A stretch of DNA of 64,000 bases from Kineothrix sp. IPX-CK (GCF_039134705.1 NZ_CP146256.1:3534001-3598000); one strand, 5' to 3'. Shown: positions 34,368 to 44,100, counted from the first letter of the stretch. The notes: generated from the letters alone by a model not told the origin. Made by a program: numbers and translations.

Positions 34368-34829
34368 TCATGCAATCATTCCGCTTACTTTCAATATCCA
34401 ATAAATCAATCCCAAAACCCAGCTGGTAAATATGCCGTATAAAATTACGGGGCCTGCTATGGTGAATATTTTACATCCCACACCAAATACCTGGCCTTCT
34501 TTCTTGAACTCTATCGCCGGAGCCGCTACGGAATTAGCAAAACCGGTAATCGGAACAAGGGCTCCTGCTCCACCGAATTTTGCAATGCTGGGATAAATAT
34601 TGAATCCCGTAAGCAGGATACTGATCAATATTAGCAGCAGGGAACACCACCCTCCCGCCGTTTCCTTATCCAATCCCAATGAATTCGTACAGTAGTTCAA
34701 GATAAACTGCCCGAGGACACATATTACTCCTCCCACGAAAAACGCCTTTATCATTTGAATCCATAAATTATGAGTCGGCGTAACCTCCTTGACATATTCT
34801 TTATATTCCTGCTTTTTCTGTTCTTCCAT
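34368..34829 (-). CDS. spoVAC: Stage V sporulation protein AC
   Basis: SpoVAC is the mechanosensitive-like membrane protein of the SpoVA DPA channel. The 153-residue protein has an N-terminal polar stretch (EYKEYVKEVTPTHNLW), then four hydrophobic segments, including FFVGGVICVLGQFI and the glycine-rich FGGAGALVPITGFANSVAAPAIEFK, and ends GPVILYGIFTSWVLGLIYWILK. It is paralogous to SpoVAE at 5.7 kb. The ATG at 34829 follows GAGAGG; 26 upstream codons in frame are not family-like. It is the last gene of the spoVAA-AB-AC set. Confidence 0.92.
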   Translation of the reverse strand: MEEQKKQEYKEYVKEVTPTHNLWIQMIKAFFVGGVICVLGQFILNYCTNSLGLDKETAGGWCSLLLILISILLTGFNIYPSIAKFGGAGALVPITGFANSVAAPAIEFKKEGQVFGVGCKIFTIAGPVILYGIFTSWVLGLIYWILKVSGMIA

Positions 34830-34972
34830 ATGCTCAAACCTCTCTGAGAAAACTTGCCTCTTGCTTATTTCACTTCGATATATTTCCAGTATGCGGATTT
34901 TGAGCAATTTTATTCATGAATAAACTTCGCAATATTTAAGTATTTTTTATTGACTTCCAAGATCAGAACTAT

Positions 34973-35473
34973 TCACATTCCCCCATACAAAAACACAGCC
35001 TTTATGAAATAGACGAGGCTGCCTGCGACTTTTCCGAGAGCCATGGCCAGCACCACTACTCCAAGGCCATGGCGAAAGCCGATTCTTCTGGCAAAAATCG
35101 GGATAGAATCCAGCATTTCCGCAATTGCAAGGGCAAGGCAGCCGACAAAAATCCCGGCAAACAGCCCGAAGATAATGAGGATTGCCGTACCTATCATATA
35201 CCAGACGGATTCCGTACTCTCTTTTCCAAATATATTATTTTTAATTATAAAATCTCCGATTCTGCCATATCTGTCGAATATACTGAAGAAATTTCCTGTC
35301 AGAGTGCCGAAGACGACCGCCTCTTCAAACAAAAAGATTTTTCTGCTGACGTGCATTTTTCCTGCGAAGCGCGGAATCAGGCCGACAGAAATCAATACGG
35401 TAAATACTCCGCCTGCTGCAAACATGCCGAAGCTAAGCCCCATGATTCCCAATAAAAGCTGCTTAAGAAACAT
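34973..35473 (-). CDS. spoVAB: Stage V sporulation protein AB
   Basis: This 166-residue membrane protein has the SpoVAB profile: QLLLGIMGLSFGMFAAGGVFTVLISVGLIPRFAGK, a GDFIIKNN segment, FGLFAGIFVGCLALAIAEMLDSIPIFARRIGF and a C-terminal helix. The start is placed at the ATG at 35473, inside the 3' end of spoVAA (11-base overlap), because family proteins begin at MFLKQLLLG. It forms part of the forespore SpoVA complex with AA and AC. Confidence 0.92.
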   Translation of the reverse strand: MFLKQLLLGIMGLSFGMFAAGGVFTVLISVGLIPRFAGKMHVSRKIFLFEEAVVFGTLTGNFFSIFDRYGRIGDFIIKNNIFGKESTESVWYMIGTAILIIFGLFAGIFVGCLALAIAEMLDSIPIFARRIGFRHGLGVVVLAMALGKVAGSLVYFIKAVFLYGGM

Positions 35474-36092
35474 CAATGGTCTTTCCCTCCCTATCCGCAG
35501 TTTCAATTAGCGCATCATTCACATCTTTTTCATAAATACGCATTTCCACCTCGATGGGGGTAGGGTCTTTCGTTATTCTTCTGCCTCCGATATGGTTAAA
35601 GAACACAATGATTCCAAGTGCGAGCCCTATGGAATAGGTCAGCTCTAAAATCGTATAATTCGCCGCTGCCTGCCCCATGACGAGCTCGTATACTTTGCCA
35701 AACACCTTGTTAATACCTACATCGTTATGAAACGCCATTATGGTAAAAGCTGTGCCGAAAAAGCTAATGCCCGCCACGAAGATAACTTTCAGAAAAACAA
35801 CAAAGCCCTTGTGTTTATTCACATTTACGCGCTTCACCAACACATCCTTCTCTCCCACATTCTCCACGCTTACATTCGGACAAACCTGCTGTATCATTTC
35901 TATCAGCTTCAAAACGCTGAACACCTGACGCTTCTGCTCCTTTTCTCCGAAACGGTGTATTTTGATCGCCTTTACCTTGGCCGCCACATGGGGGTCCGCA
36001 CAGTATATTTTGGCCACATCTTTTAGAAAAACATCATCTACGGTAACCTCTGTACAGAGTTCCGCCTTTAAATAAAGAGTCTCTCCCGACAT
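35463..36092 (-). CDS. spoVAA: Stage V sporulation protein AA
   Basis: The 209-residue protein has a soluble N-terminal part (about 1-95, TLYLKAELCTEVTVDDVFLKD..KIYC), then two membrane helices (FVVFLKVIFVAGISFFGTAFTIMAFHNDVG and YSIGLALGIIVFFNHIGG) and the conserved DPTPIEVEMRIYEKDVNDALIE tail. This matches SpoVAA. It follows sigF and a small gene on the same strand. In Bacillus this operon is read by sigma-G in the forespore; a plausible sigma-G promoter lies at 36137-36165. Confidence 0.92.
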   Translation of the reverse strand: MSGETLYLKAELCTEVTVDDVFLKDVAKIYCADPHVAAKVKAIKIHRFGEKEQKRQVFSVLKLIEMIQQVCPNVSVENVGEKDVLVKRVNVNKHKGFVVFLKVIFVAGISFFGTAFTIMAFHNDVGINKVFGKVYELVMGQAAANYTILELTYSIGLALGIIVFFNHIGGRRITKDPTPIEVEMRIYEKDVNDALIETADREGKTIDVS

Positions 36093-36136
36093 TCTCTCAC
36101 CTGCTATTCTTTTGCTTCTTTATTGCTATTCCCCTT

Positions 36137-36165
36137 TATTATTGCAAATATTTGGCAGATTATTC
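36137..36165 (-). promoter_or_regulatory. Candidate sigma-G promoter for spoVAA-AB-AC
   Basis: On the minus strand GAATA (36161-36165), 16 bases, CAATAATA (36137-36144), similar to the forespore sigma-G pattern (GAATA, 17-18 bases, CATACTA). It lies about 45 bases upstream of spoVAA. Assignment is by resemblance plus known spoVA regulation. Confidence 0.35.
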
Positions 36166-36196
36166 GAAGAGAATTCACTATTTTACGATGGTACCA

Positions 36197-36367
36197 TCAA
36201 ATGATGGTATATTCCATATATTCATAATGCAGTTTTGTGCCTTCCGCGATAGCCTCCGGCAGAAGTGCTCTCGCTACAAGCTTCAATTCGTCTTTCTCTG
36301 TATCCGTGCGTTTTAAATTAGCATAATCCCCTTCAATATTTACTACTATATAATCAAAAGCAACCAT
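36197..36367 (-). CDS. Small protein of unknown function between sigF and spoVAA (DUF3006-like)
   Basis: This 56-residue protein starts at the ATG at 36367 behind a clear GGAGG; the frame extends further upstream without family-like sequence. The pattern FDYIVVNIEGDYANLKRTD then ARALLPEAIAEGTKLHYEY suggests a tiny beta-barrel like DUF3006 proteins, though the match is by eye only. It is in line with sigF (110 bases downstream of it) and spoVAA, so it is probably expressed during sporulation. Confidence 0.55.
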   Translation of the reverse strand: MVAFDYIVVNIEGDYANLKRTDTEKDELKLVARALLPEAIAEGTKLHYEYMEYTII

Positions 36368-36477
36368 TGGTACCTTCCTCCATTTTCTTTTTATTAAATA
36401 GTAGTATATCCGATACCTCATAAAATCACAATATATGCTGTTATTTGAATTATTATTACTCTTTTACACATTGGCTG

Positions 36478-37194
36478 CTATATAAGACTTTCCCTCATAC
36501 GGACCAATATTCTTTTTTCCATGCGGCTGACCTGAACCTGGCTGATGCCGAGCTTTTTCGCCACTTCCACCTGCGTCTTATCCTGGAAATACCTAAGCGT
36601 GATCAGCTGCCTTTCATCCTCTTCCAGCTCGCTCATGAGCTGCTCGAGCAGCATGTGATTCAGCAGCCTTTCGTTGGCATCCTTTTTCTCCGGCAGCTTG
36701 TCCACCAGAAATATTTCATTTCCGTCGGACTGGTAAACGGATTTATATATGGATTCTACTTCTACATTTGCTTCCATGGCCATGACGATATCTTCTATAG
36801 ACAGCTCCGTGAGTTTGGATATCTCTTCCAGCGTAGCTTCCCTTCCCTGCTCGTATGATATTTTCTCGGCAGTCTGTTTGATTTTCCACCCGTTTTCTTT
36901 CAAGGTCCTGCTTACCTTGACCATTCCGTCATCGCGCAGGAAGCGTTTGATTTCTCCGCTTATCATAGGAACCGCATAAGTAGAGAATTTTACCTCAAAG
37001 GATAAATCAAATTTATCGATAGCCTTCATAAGGCCAATACTTCCTATTTGGAACAAATCCTCTGCATCATAGCCTCTCCCTAGAAAACGCTTTACGATAT
37101 GATGAACCAGTCCCAGGTTTTTTTCTATCAGTACTTCTCTCGCTTCTTTATCACCGGCTTGTGATCTGGCAATTAGTACTGTAACCTCCTCCAT
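36478..37194 (-). CDS. sigF: RNA polymerase sporulation sigma factor F
   Basis: SigF directs early forespore transcription. The 238-residue sigma-70 protein has region 2 NLGLVHHIVKRFLGRGYDAEDLFQIGSIGLMKAIDKFD, region 2.4 FSTYAVPMISGEIKRFLRDDG, region 3 with WKIKQTAEKI, and region 4 EDERQLITLRYFQDKTQVEVAKKLGISQVQVSRMEKRIL. It is the third gene of spoIIAA-spoIIAB-sigF, three bases after spoIIAB. Activity is held by the anti-sigma factor SpoIIAB and released by SpoIIAA. Confidence 0.97.
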   Translation of the reverse strand: MEEVTVLIARSQAGDKEAREVLIEKNLGLVHHIVKRFLGRGYDAEDLFQIGSIGLMKAIDKFDLSFEVKFSTYAVPMISGEIKRFLRDDGMVKVSRTLKENGWKIKQTAEKISYEQGREATLEEISKLTELSIEDIVMAMEANVEVESIYKSVYQSDGNEIFLVDKLPEKKDANERLLNHMLLEQLMSELEEDERQLITLRYFQDKTQVEVAKKLGISQVQVSRMEKRILVRMRESLI

Positions 37195-37197
37195 AGA

Positions 37198-37644
37198 CTA
37201 CTCCTCATCTTCTATCCACGAGGTACAGCCGATTTTCTTTTTCATCTGCACAACCGTTCCTTTGCCTGGTTCGGATATCACTTCCAAATCGTCCATGAAC
37301 GCCTCCATAAAAGGAAATCCCATTCCGGAACGGTTGAGTTCCGGCTTAGTGGTAAATAGAGGCTCCATCGCTCTTTCGATATTCTCTATACCATTTCCCT
37401 TATCTATCACCTCAATATGTAATACATCTTTTTCGATTGAGCAATTTATTACGACCTTTCCTCCCTCGATTTTGTCATAGCCGTGAATGATCGCATTGGT
37501 CACCGCCTCTGAAACTGCCGTTTTTACGTCCGACATCTCTTCCAATGTGGGATTTAAAAAGGATATAAAGGCTGCTACAGAAATTCTCGCAAAAGCCTCG
37601 TTTTCCGATACCGCATCAAATTCCATCGTCATTTCATTTTTCAT
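37198..37644 (-). CDS. spoIIAB: Anti-sigma F factor and serine kinase
   Basis: SpoIIAB is the GHKL-fold kinase that binds SigF and phosphorylates SpoIIAA. The 148-residue protein has the N-box [13 protein letters not shown], the G1 box [12 protein letters not shown] and the G2 box [23 protein letters not shown]. Length and location between spoIIAA and sigF are canonical. Confidence 0.97.
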   Translation of the reverse strand: MKNEMTMEFDAVSENEAFARISVAAFISFLNPTLEEMSDVKTAVSEAVTNAIIHGYDKIEGGKVVINCSIEKDVLHIEVIDKGNGIENIERAMEPLFTTKPELNRSGMGFPFMEAFMDDLEVISEPGKGTVVQMKKKIGCTSWIEDEE

Positions 37645-37654
37645 TCCGTTCCTC

Positions 37655-37963
37655 CTAGTCCATAATTTCCACTATTTTATGTAAGCCTGATATTATTAAA
37701 AGATGCTTTATTCTATTATCCATATTAACCGCAAACACTTTGCCGCCGAAGCAGGAAATCTTTTTATAACGTCCCATGATAATCCCAATGCCGGAACTAT
37801 CCATAAACCTCGTATCCTCAAAATCAAAAACAACATTGCTCACTCTATTCTGCATTATGAACCGGTCCGCATTTTCACTTATGTATGATGATTTGTGATG
37901 GTCAATTTCCTCAGGCATTTTTACCATGAGATAATTGTCAATCACTTTAAAATTCTCTTCCAT
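37655..37963 (-). CDS. spoIIAA: Anti-sigma F factor antagonist
   Basis: SpoIIAA is the STAS-domain partner that frees SigF when dephosphorylated by SpoIIE. The 102-residue protein has the STAS core [21 protein letters not shown], with the phosphorylatable Ser in DSSGIG. GGAAGGAG precedes the ATG at 37963; the frame continues upstream but the extra 24 codons are not family-like. It is the first gene of the sporulation operon, downstream of a strong terminator at 38097-38132. Confidence 0.95.
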   Translation of the reverse strand: MEENFKVIDNYLMVKMPEEIDHHKSSYISENADRFIMQNRVSNVVFDFEDTRFMDSSGIGIIMGRYKKISCFGGKVFAVNMDNRIKHLLIISGLHKIVEIMD

Positions 37964-38096
37964 GCACTTCTCCTTCCTTTTCTTTGTAAATGACATATTC
38001 CCTTTATGTATATACATAAAATACAGCATGTCCATTTTTGTCGAATTTATTCATCTTTTATTTCCATGGCTGCATCAGTAGCGCTGATCCTATCTA

Positions 38097-38132
38097 AAGA
38101 AAAAAGAGAACATAATCGCTTATGTTCTCTTT
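38097..38132 (-). terminator. Terminator of the TPR gene transcript
   Basis: AAAGAGAACATAA (38103-38115), loop TCGC, TTATGTTCTCTTT (38120-38132). On the minus strand it is followed by TTTTTTCTTT. It separates the folC-TPR transcript from spoIIAA. Confidence 0.8.
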
Positions 38133-38158
38133 AGTAGGTTCTATCTTTATTCAATATT

Positions 38159-38339
38159 TGATTAGGGGGGCAAAGGTCCTTTATTAAACTTTCGCAGGCA
38201 ATCGAATCCTAACCCAAAGAACGAGTGCGCCTATGAAAATATTTAGAAGTTCTTATATATTGGAATCCGGCGCAGGAGTCTTTTGGTTATGATTCGATAG
38301 ACTTCTATATCTAAAAAAGGACTTTTTACACCCTAATCA
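38159..38339. repeat. Long inverted-repeat intergenic element, copy 2
   Basis: Ends TGATTAGGG (38159-38167) and CCCTAATCA (38331-38339) are exact inverted complements. Inside are TATTAAACTTTCGCAGGC and AATCGAAT, then the 20-nt core GGCGCAGGAGTCTTTTGGTT (38269-38288) and GATTCGAT, in the same order and orientation as in the element at 28958-29126. About 55 extra bases separate the AATCGAAT part from the core here. The element ends two bases before the stop of the TPR gene. Confidence 0.8.
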
Positions 38340-38341
38340 TT

Positions 38342-39754
38342 TTAATTACCGTTATTTATCTCAGCCAGATATGTCGCTGACTCGCTGGCCTTCTTCGTAC
38401 CAGGGAAAAGCTCGATTACCTTCGCATAGGTCTCTTTGGCTTTATCGACATTTCCATTTCGTCTGTAGGAGTTAGCAAGATAATAAAGTGCGTCTCCGTT
38501 AGTCTGGTCATACTGGTAAGCCTTCGCCAGTTTGGGAATAGCGCTTGCGTACTTCTCCTGACGGTAATCGCTGTAACCTTCGTCGAAATATGTCTTAGCC
38601 AATTCCGGCCCTATCAGTCCGGTCAATGTATCGTACAAGGCAGTAAAGGATTCGGAGGCCGAGGTCCCCAGGCTTTCCAGGTCTATTTCATCCAGATATT
38701 CAGAAACGGTCACGATATCCGCGGCATTCTTAAGGTACGCATCGGAAGCGAGCAGGAGCTTATCCGTTGCCTGCAAGGCACCGTCTGTCCCCACATAGCC
38801 CTCTAAATCCTCTTCAAGCTTAGCTTTTTCCTCCGTCAGATTGTTCACCTGCTGCTCCATCTCATCGATGGTCGCCGTCTTCGCATCCAGCTGCTCGCTG
38901 ACCACTCTAAGCTCGTCATTAATCGTAGACTTAGCCGCTTGGATTCTCGCAGGCAGTATGAGGAAGCAAGCTATCGCAATACCTATTACAATACCTATAC
39001 CCATATTTACGAAAGTGGAAACTCCCTTGGATTCCTTCACATTTAAGGGCTGAATAATGGTTTCATTACCACTTTGATATGTTACCGCGTCCTTCGACTG
39101 GCTCTTCTTTTTCGAAGCTGCCTTCGCGCCCTCTTCGGGAACGAGCATATGCTCCACTTCCTTTAAATAGCGCATGGTAGTTGTATTATTCGTATCGATC
39201 TGAATACATTTATTCAGTTCTTTTCTCGCCTTATCCCACTCTTCCCCGTTAATATATAAAAGCGCAAGGAGCTGATGAGCTCTGACGAACTTCGGATTTA
39301 AGGAAAGCACCTTCTTCAGTTGGATTATTGCAAGGTCTGAGCTCCCTTGATTACAGTACAAAAGCGCCTGATTATATTTTTTGATCGTCTGATTGATAGA
39401 ATCCAGCCTCGCCTGATTACTCTGTATCATGTCGATATAATCGTCCGCAATATTTTTCTTAGGCCGGAGGTTCTTGCTGATCACCCATTCGCTGAGCGCC
39501 GCCACCACTTCTCCCATTTCGAAATAAACCAGACCCAGCAGGTTTCTCGCCTCAATATTGTTCTTATTGAACTTAAGGCTCTGGCGCAGGCTGGTAATCG
39601 CTCCGGTAAGATCTCTTACACCGGCCTTTTCCAACCCGTCGTTGTAAAAGCGATTGGATATATACATAATCTTCTTATATATAGACACATCTGCCCCGCA
39701 TCCGGTGCAAAAATCATGTTCAGATAAACGGCAGCCACAATTATAACATATCAT
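38342..39754 (-). CDS. Membrane-anchored TPR protein with N-terminal zinc ribbon
   Basis: The 470-residue protein opens with a zinc ribbon (CYNCGCRLSEHDFCTGCG, four Cys in the first 20 residues). Then come TPR repeats (about 35-190, with AITSLRQSLKFNKNNIEARNLLG and QLLALLYINGEEWDKARKEL), one membrane helix near 250 (FVNMGIGIVIGIAIACFLILP), a coiled coil (about 280-330) and two more TPRs outside the membrane at the C-terminus. It probably scaffolds envelope or divisome partners; no function is established. It is coupled to the small gene upstream and to folC. Confidence 0.8.
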   Translation of the reverse strand: MICYNCGCRLSEHDFCTGCGADVSIYKKIMYISNRFYNDGLEKAGVRDLTGAITSLRQSLKFNKNNIEARNLLGLVYFEMGEVVAALSEWVISKNLRPKKNIADDYIDMIQSNQARLDSINQTIKKYNQALLYCNQGSSDLAIIQLKKVLSLNPKFVRAHQLLALLYINGEEWDKARKELNKCIQIDTNNTTTMRYLKEVEHMLVPEEGAKAASKKKSQSKDAVTYQSGNETIIQPLNVKESKGVSTFVNMGIGIVIGIAIACFLILPARIQAAKSTINDELRVVSEQLDAKTATIDEMEQQVNNLTEEKAKLEEDLEGYVGTDGALQATDKLLLASDAYLKNAADIVTVSEYLDEIDLESLGTSASESFTALYDTLTGLIGPELAKTYFDEGYSDYRQEKYASAIPKLAKAYQYDQTNGDALYYLANSYRRNGNVDKAKETYAKVIELFPGTKKASESATYLAEINNGN

Positions 39755-39764
39755 GCCGCCACCC

Positions 39765-39965
39765 CTATTCTTCTTCAATGCGAGACATCACATTGTTATG
39801 CTTTGTCTGGCCCTGCGCCGTCGTCTCATGCTGTTCTATATCTTTTATCATCTTCACGAAGATGTCCGCCATATCCGTCAAATCCTGATTATAAATCGCC
39901 TCTTCCGCATCTTCCACTTCCAGGCTTAGATGAAACTTTTTCAATTCTTCCTCAAAATTAATCAT
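39765..39965 (-). CDS. Small acidic protein of unknown function
   Basis: This 66-residue, mostly helical and acidic protein (FHLSLEVEDAEEAIYNQDLTDMADIFVKMI) has no recognised domain. Its start lies inside the last codons of folC (8-base overlap) and its stop is about 10 bases before the TPR start, so translation of all three may be coupled. Similar short ORFs in this position are plausible for Lachnospiraceae but I cannot confirm that. Confidence 0.65.
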   Translation of the reverse strand: MINFEEELKKFHLSLEVEDAEEAIYNQDLTDMADIFVKMIKDIEQHETTAQGQTKHNNVMSRIEEE

Positions 39966-41304
39966 CCGTTCTCCTCCTTAGCAGCGCCTTTATCTCTCCA
40001 ACCAGATAAAGAGAGCCAACAATATATATATAATCTCGCTCTTTTTTTCTATCCATTAGAAACGCTAACGCATCCTTCGAACAAGCAAACACCTCATAGC
40101 TTCCGCTGCCATATTTCTCAAACGCCGCGCATAAAGCCTCCATAGGCGCAGCCCGCCTGCTGTCCAGTCTGGTCAGTGCCGTCAGCTCAAACAATGGTTT
40201 CTCTTCCAGTATACGTACCATCGACTCATAGTCCTTATCCAAAACGGTGGAAAACAGCATGTATCTTTTTCCTTTGCATGAATCTGCTGAGACCGACTGC
40301 ACAAAGGCCCTGATTCCGTCCTCATTATGCGCGCCCTCCAAAAAGATACCAGGCATGATTTCTTCCATCCTGCCTTCCCATACGGTCTTTCGGATTCCCT
40401 CTGTCAAATGCTTCAGAGTAACCTTGGGATCTTGAAGTACCTCTATACACCTCGCTGCTATAGAGGCATTTTCCACCTGATATAATGCTTTTGTTGATAC
40501 TGTGAGCCTAATATAATCATAATAACGAGAATGAAAGGAAAAATCAATGCTTTTATTTGTTAAATTAACATTAATATAGTCGTCACCGGTTACCGGAAAT
40601 GCTTGAATTCCGAGCATTTTCGCTCTTTTTAATATTACCTCGGAAGCTTCCTTTCTTTTATCGCAAAAAACGACCGGAGCGCAGGGTTTTAGTATTCCCG
40701 CCTTCTCTCCTGCTATTTTGCCGACCGTATCTCCCAAATATTCCATATGGTCCATTCCTATTTCTGTAATAACCGTAAGAACCGGGCTTTTCACCGTATT
40801 TGTGGCATCCAGCCTGCCGCCCAGCCCGGTCTCAAGCACGATATAGTCCACGCCCTTATCCTCAAATATAAGCATTCCCATAAAAAATAAAAACTCGAAA
40901 AACGTCGGGTGATATGCGGAGTTGCCCGATACCTCTCTCATGAGCTCTATTTTATCCATGACCGCTTCAAAGGCTTTCGTAAACGCCTCCTCCTCTACCG
41001 GAACACCGTTTAAACGAAACCGTTCCCTCATTTCTACGAGGTGCGGAGAACAAAACATTCCCGCACGATATCCCGCCTCCCCAAGAACGGAACACAAGTA
41101 AGCACAAACGGAACCTTTTCCGTTTGTGCCTGCTACGTGAATTACTTTTTTGGAACTTCCAGGATTTCCCAGAAGTTCCAAAAAGCGACTCGTATCCTCA
41201 AGGGTATTCTTTCGCGTCAACCATGTTGACTCCGGTCCCCCCTTTAACATTGTGAACTTCGGTACATTTAAGAGATATTCCTCTGTTTCGTGATAGGATC
41301 TCAT
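39958..41304 (-). CDS. folC: Folylpolyglutamate synthase/dihydrofolate synthase
   Basis: FolC adds glutamate to dihydropteroate or folates with ATP. The 448-residue Mur-ligase-type protein has the P-loop VAGTNGKGSVCAYL, FCSPHLVEMRERF, the Mg-site LETGLGGRLDATN, ITEIGMDHMEYLGDTVGKIAGEKAGI with the carbamylated-Lys region, and LEGAHNEDGI in the C-terminal domain. It follows valS by 9 bases; valS-folC is a common pair in Clostridia. Confidence 0.95.
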   Translation of the reverse strand: MRSYHETEEYLLNVPKFTMLKGGPESTWLTRKNTLEDTSRFLELLGNPGSSKKVIHVAGTNGKGSVCAYLCSVLGEAGYRAGMFCSPHLVEMRERFRLNGVPVEEEAFTKAFEAVMDKIELMREVSGNSAYHPTFFEFLFFMGMLIFEDKGVDYIVLETGLGGRLDATNTVKSPVLTVITEIGMDHMEYLGDTVGKIAGEKAGILKPCAPVVFCDKRKEASEVILKRAKMLGIQAFPVTGDDYINVNLTNKSIDFSFHSRYYDYIRLTVSTKALYQVENASIAARCIEVLQDPKVTLKHLTEGIRKTVWEGRMEEIMPGIFLEGAHNEDGIRAFVQSVSADSCKGKRYMLFSTVLDKDYESMVRILEEKPLFELTALTRLDSRRAAPMEALCAAFEKYGSGSYEVFACSKDALAFLMDRKKERDYIYIVGSLYLVGEIKALLRRRTDD

Positions 41305-41313
41305 CCTTTTTTC

Positions 41314-43995
41314 CTATTTCCGAAGCTGCAGCAGGCGCAAAGCTACCTGCTGCTGCATCTGCGTGTATTTTTCCAGCTTTTCCTTTTCCTCCGCAATTTT
41401 ATCTGCAGGAGCCTTGGAAATAAATTTTTCATTGCTCAGCATACCGTTCACGCGGTTAAGCTCGCTCTGCAAGCGCTTTTCTTCTTTTTTCAGACGTTCG
41501 ATTTCCTGCCCTAAGTCCACCAGCTCCGCAAAAGGGATATACAAAGCGGCATTCGGTATCATTACGGAAACCGCATCATCCTCGATTCCCTGCTTATCCT
41601 TCTGAATCACTGTCTCAGAAGCATACGCCAAAGAAGAAAAGAATAATCTTCCCTCTTCAAATGTGGTGAGAATATCATCTTTCTCACTCACCACATATAC
41701 CTTCGCTTTCCGGCTGGGCGCTACGTTCATCTGTGTTCTTACATTTCTGATGCCGCGTACTGCTTCCTTTATTGTCTCGAGATCCTTCTCTTCCTTCGTA
41801 TAGCTCCATTCCTCCTTGTATACCGGCCATGAGGAAACCATGATCGACTCCTCCTGCGCCTGCAAAGAACAGAAAATTTCCTCCGTCAGGAAGGGCATAT
41901 AAGGATGAAGCAGCTTGAGCGCATTAAGGAGCACCGTCTTCAAGGTCCAAAGCGCCGCATTCTGGCTGGCCTCGTCGCCAGAATTGTATAGTCTGGGCTT
42001 AACCATCTCGATATACCAGTCACAGAATTCATCCCAGATAAAATCGTATACCTTCTGTACCGCTATACCCAGTTCGAAGTTCTCCATATTGTCGGTAGCT
42101 TCCTTAATGAGACGGTTAAGCTTGGATAATATCCATTTGTCTACCGGCTCCAGGCCTTCAAAGATGGTTTTGCTTCCGGCGGAAATCATGCTTTCGTTCT
42201 TTCCTTCCATATTCATCATGATGAAGCGGGATGCGTTCCAAACCTTATTGGCAAAATTCCTGCTCGCCTCTACCCTCTCATAATAAAAGCGCATATCATT
42301 ACCCGGCGCATTTCCGGTAATCAGAGTCAGCCTGAGCGCGTCCGCACCATATTGCTCGATAATCTCGAGGGGATCGATTCCGTTTCCGAGAGACTTGCTC
42401 ATCTTGCGTCCCTGGGAATCCCGGATAAGTCCATGGAATAATACGGTATGGAACGGTTTTTCTCCCATCTGCTCGTAGCCGGAGAATATCATGCGGATAA
42501 CCCAGAAGAAAATAATGTCATATCCCGTCACAAGAACATCCGTAGGATAAAAATAATCCAGATCCTCCGTTTTTTCCGGCCATCCTAATGTGGAAAAAGG
42601 CCACAGCGCGGAAGAAAACCACGTATCTAACGTATCCGGGTCCTGTGTAAAGTGCTGGCTGCCGCATTTCGGGCAGACAGGCGGAGCTTCCTTGGAGACT
42701 ACAGTCTCACCGCATTTATCGCAGTAATAAGCAGGAATCCGGTGTCCCCACCATAACTGGCGGCTGATGCACCAGTCACGGATATTATCGGTCCAGTTAA
42801 AATACGTCTTCTCCATTCGCTCCGGAGCAAGCTTGATTTCTCCCGTTTTTACCGCTTCTACCGCCGGCTTTATAAGTTCATCCATTTTAACGAACCATTG
42901 TTTTTTAATGAGGGGTTCGATGGTCGTCTTGCATCTGTCATGGGTTCCTACATTATGGGAATGATCTTCTACTTTTACCAACAGCCCCATTTCGTCCAGC
43001 TCGGCAACAATTGCCTTTCTCGCCTCATAACGGTCCAGTCCTTCGAATTTGCCGCCGTTTGCATTAATGGTGGCGTTATCATTCATAATGTTGATCTCCG
43101 GCAGACTGTGTCTTTTTCCTACCTCGAAGTCATTGGGGTCGTGCGCCGGTGTTATCTTTACAACACCGGTACCGAATTCCATATCTACATACGAATCCGC
43201 CACGATGGGGATCTCTCTGTTTATCAGCGGAAGAAGAACTTTTCTTCCTATTAAATGCTCATATCTTTTATCCTCCGGATTTACCGCCACCGCAGTATCT
43301 CCTAACATCGTCTCGGGACGTGTTGTAGCAAACTCCAAAAACTCCGTCTGGCTTGGCTGCCCGTTTTCGTCCATAAGAGGATATTTAATATGCCAGAAAT
43401 GTCCCGACTGCTCCTCGTATTCTACCTCCGCATCCGAAATGGACGTATTACATACCGGACACCAGTTAATGATCCTGCTGCCTTTATAAATCCAGCCTTT
43501 TTCATGCAGCTTGCAGAATACCTCAGTAACCGCCTTATTACAGCCTTCATCCATCGTAAAGCGCTCTCTGTCCCAGTCGCAGGAGGAGCCCAGCTTCCTT
43601 AGCTGTCCGATAATTCTTCCCCCATATTCTCTCTTCCACTCCCACGCGCGTTCCAAAAAGCCTTCCCGTCCCAAATCATTCTTATCGATGCCTTCCTCTT
43701 TCATCTTCTCGATGATTTTGACCTCCGTAGCAATAGAGGCATGATCTGTTCCCGGCTGCCAAAGCGCGTTATAGCCCTGCATCCTTTTAAAACGGATCAA
43801 TATATCCTGCATCGTGTTATCCAGCGCATGCCCCATATGAAGCTGGCCTGTAATGTTCGGAGGCGGAATCACGATAGTAAAGGGTTTCTTACTCCTATCC
43901 ACTTCAGCATGGAAATATTTCTTATCCAGCCACTTCTGATATAATTTGTCTTCAATACCTTTAGGATCATAGGTCTTTGCCAATTCTTTGCTCAT
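41314..43995 (-). CDS. valS: Valyl-tRNA synthetase
   Basis: ValS charges tRNA-Val. The 893-residue class I synthetase has HMGHALD (HIGH motif, near residue 55), the editing (CP1) domain with [17 protein letters not shown], the zinc-knuckle-like [21 protein letters not shown], the [14 protein letters not shown] (KMSKS) loop, and a C-terminal coiled coil ([20 protein letters not shown]). GAGGAG lies before the ATG at 43995. A T-box leader upstream indicates control by uncharged tRNA-Val. Confidence 0.98.
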   Translation of the reverse strand: MSKELAKTYDPKGIEDKLYQKWLDKKYFHAEVDRSKKPFTIVIPPPNITGQLHMGHALDNTMQDILIRFKRMQGYNALWQPGTDHASIATEVKIIEKMKEEGIDKNDLGREGFLERAWEWKREYGGRIIGQLRKLGSSCDWDRERFTMDEGCNKAVTEVFCKLHEKGWIYKGSRIINWCPVCNTSISDAEVEYEEQSGHFWHIKYPLMDENGQPSQTEFLEFATTRPETMLGDTAVAVNPEDKRYEHLIGRKVLLPLINREIPIVADSYVDMEFGTGVVKITPAHDPNDFEVGKRHSLPEINIMNDNATINANGGKFEGLDRYEARKAIVAELDEMGLLVKVEDHSHNVGTHDRCKTTIEPLIKKQWFVKMDELIKPAVEAVKTGEIKLAPERMEKTYFNWTDNIRDWCISRQLWWGHRIPAYYCDKCGETVVSKEAPPVCPKCGSQHFTQDPDTLDTWFSSALWPFSTLGWPEKTEDLDYFYPTDVLVTGYDIIFFWVIRMIFSGYEQMGEKPFHTVLFHGLIRDSQGRKMSKSLGNGIDPLEIIEQYGADALRLTLITGNAPGNDMRFYYERVEASRNFANKVWNASRFIMMNMEGKNESMISAGSKTIFEGLEPVDKWILSKLNRLIKEATDNMENFELGIAVQKVYDFIWDEFCDWYIEMVKPRLYNSGDEASQNAALWTLKTVLLNALKLLHPYMPFLTEEIFCSLQAQEESIMVSSWPVYKEEWSYTKEEKDLETIKEAVRGIRNVRTQMNVAPSRKAKVYVVSEKDDILTTFEEGRLFFSSLAYASETVIQKDKQGIEDDAVSVMIPNAALYIPFAELVDLGQEIERLKKEEKRLQSELNRVNGMLSNEKFISKAPADKIAEEKEKLEKYTQMQQQVALRLLQLRK

Positions 43996-44070
43996 GCTTC
44001 TTCTCCTCGTCTTAACCCGTTATTTTTAAATTCTATCCTGTACGTGCAGCTGCGCATTCATTTCTTTAGT

Positions 44071-44100
44071 AATAGGATAACTTTCCTATTACATAAAAAA
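44071..44100. repeat. AATAGGAT...CCTATTACATAAAAAA hairpin, copy 1
   Basis: The small hairpin GTAATAGGA/TCCTATTAC lies between the valS T-box terminator and valS. The sequence AATAGGAT, five or six variable bases, CCTATTACATAAAAAA recurs at 57007-57035 at the end of the GntR gene. Confidence 0.5.
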
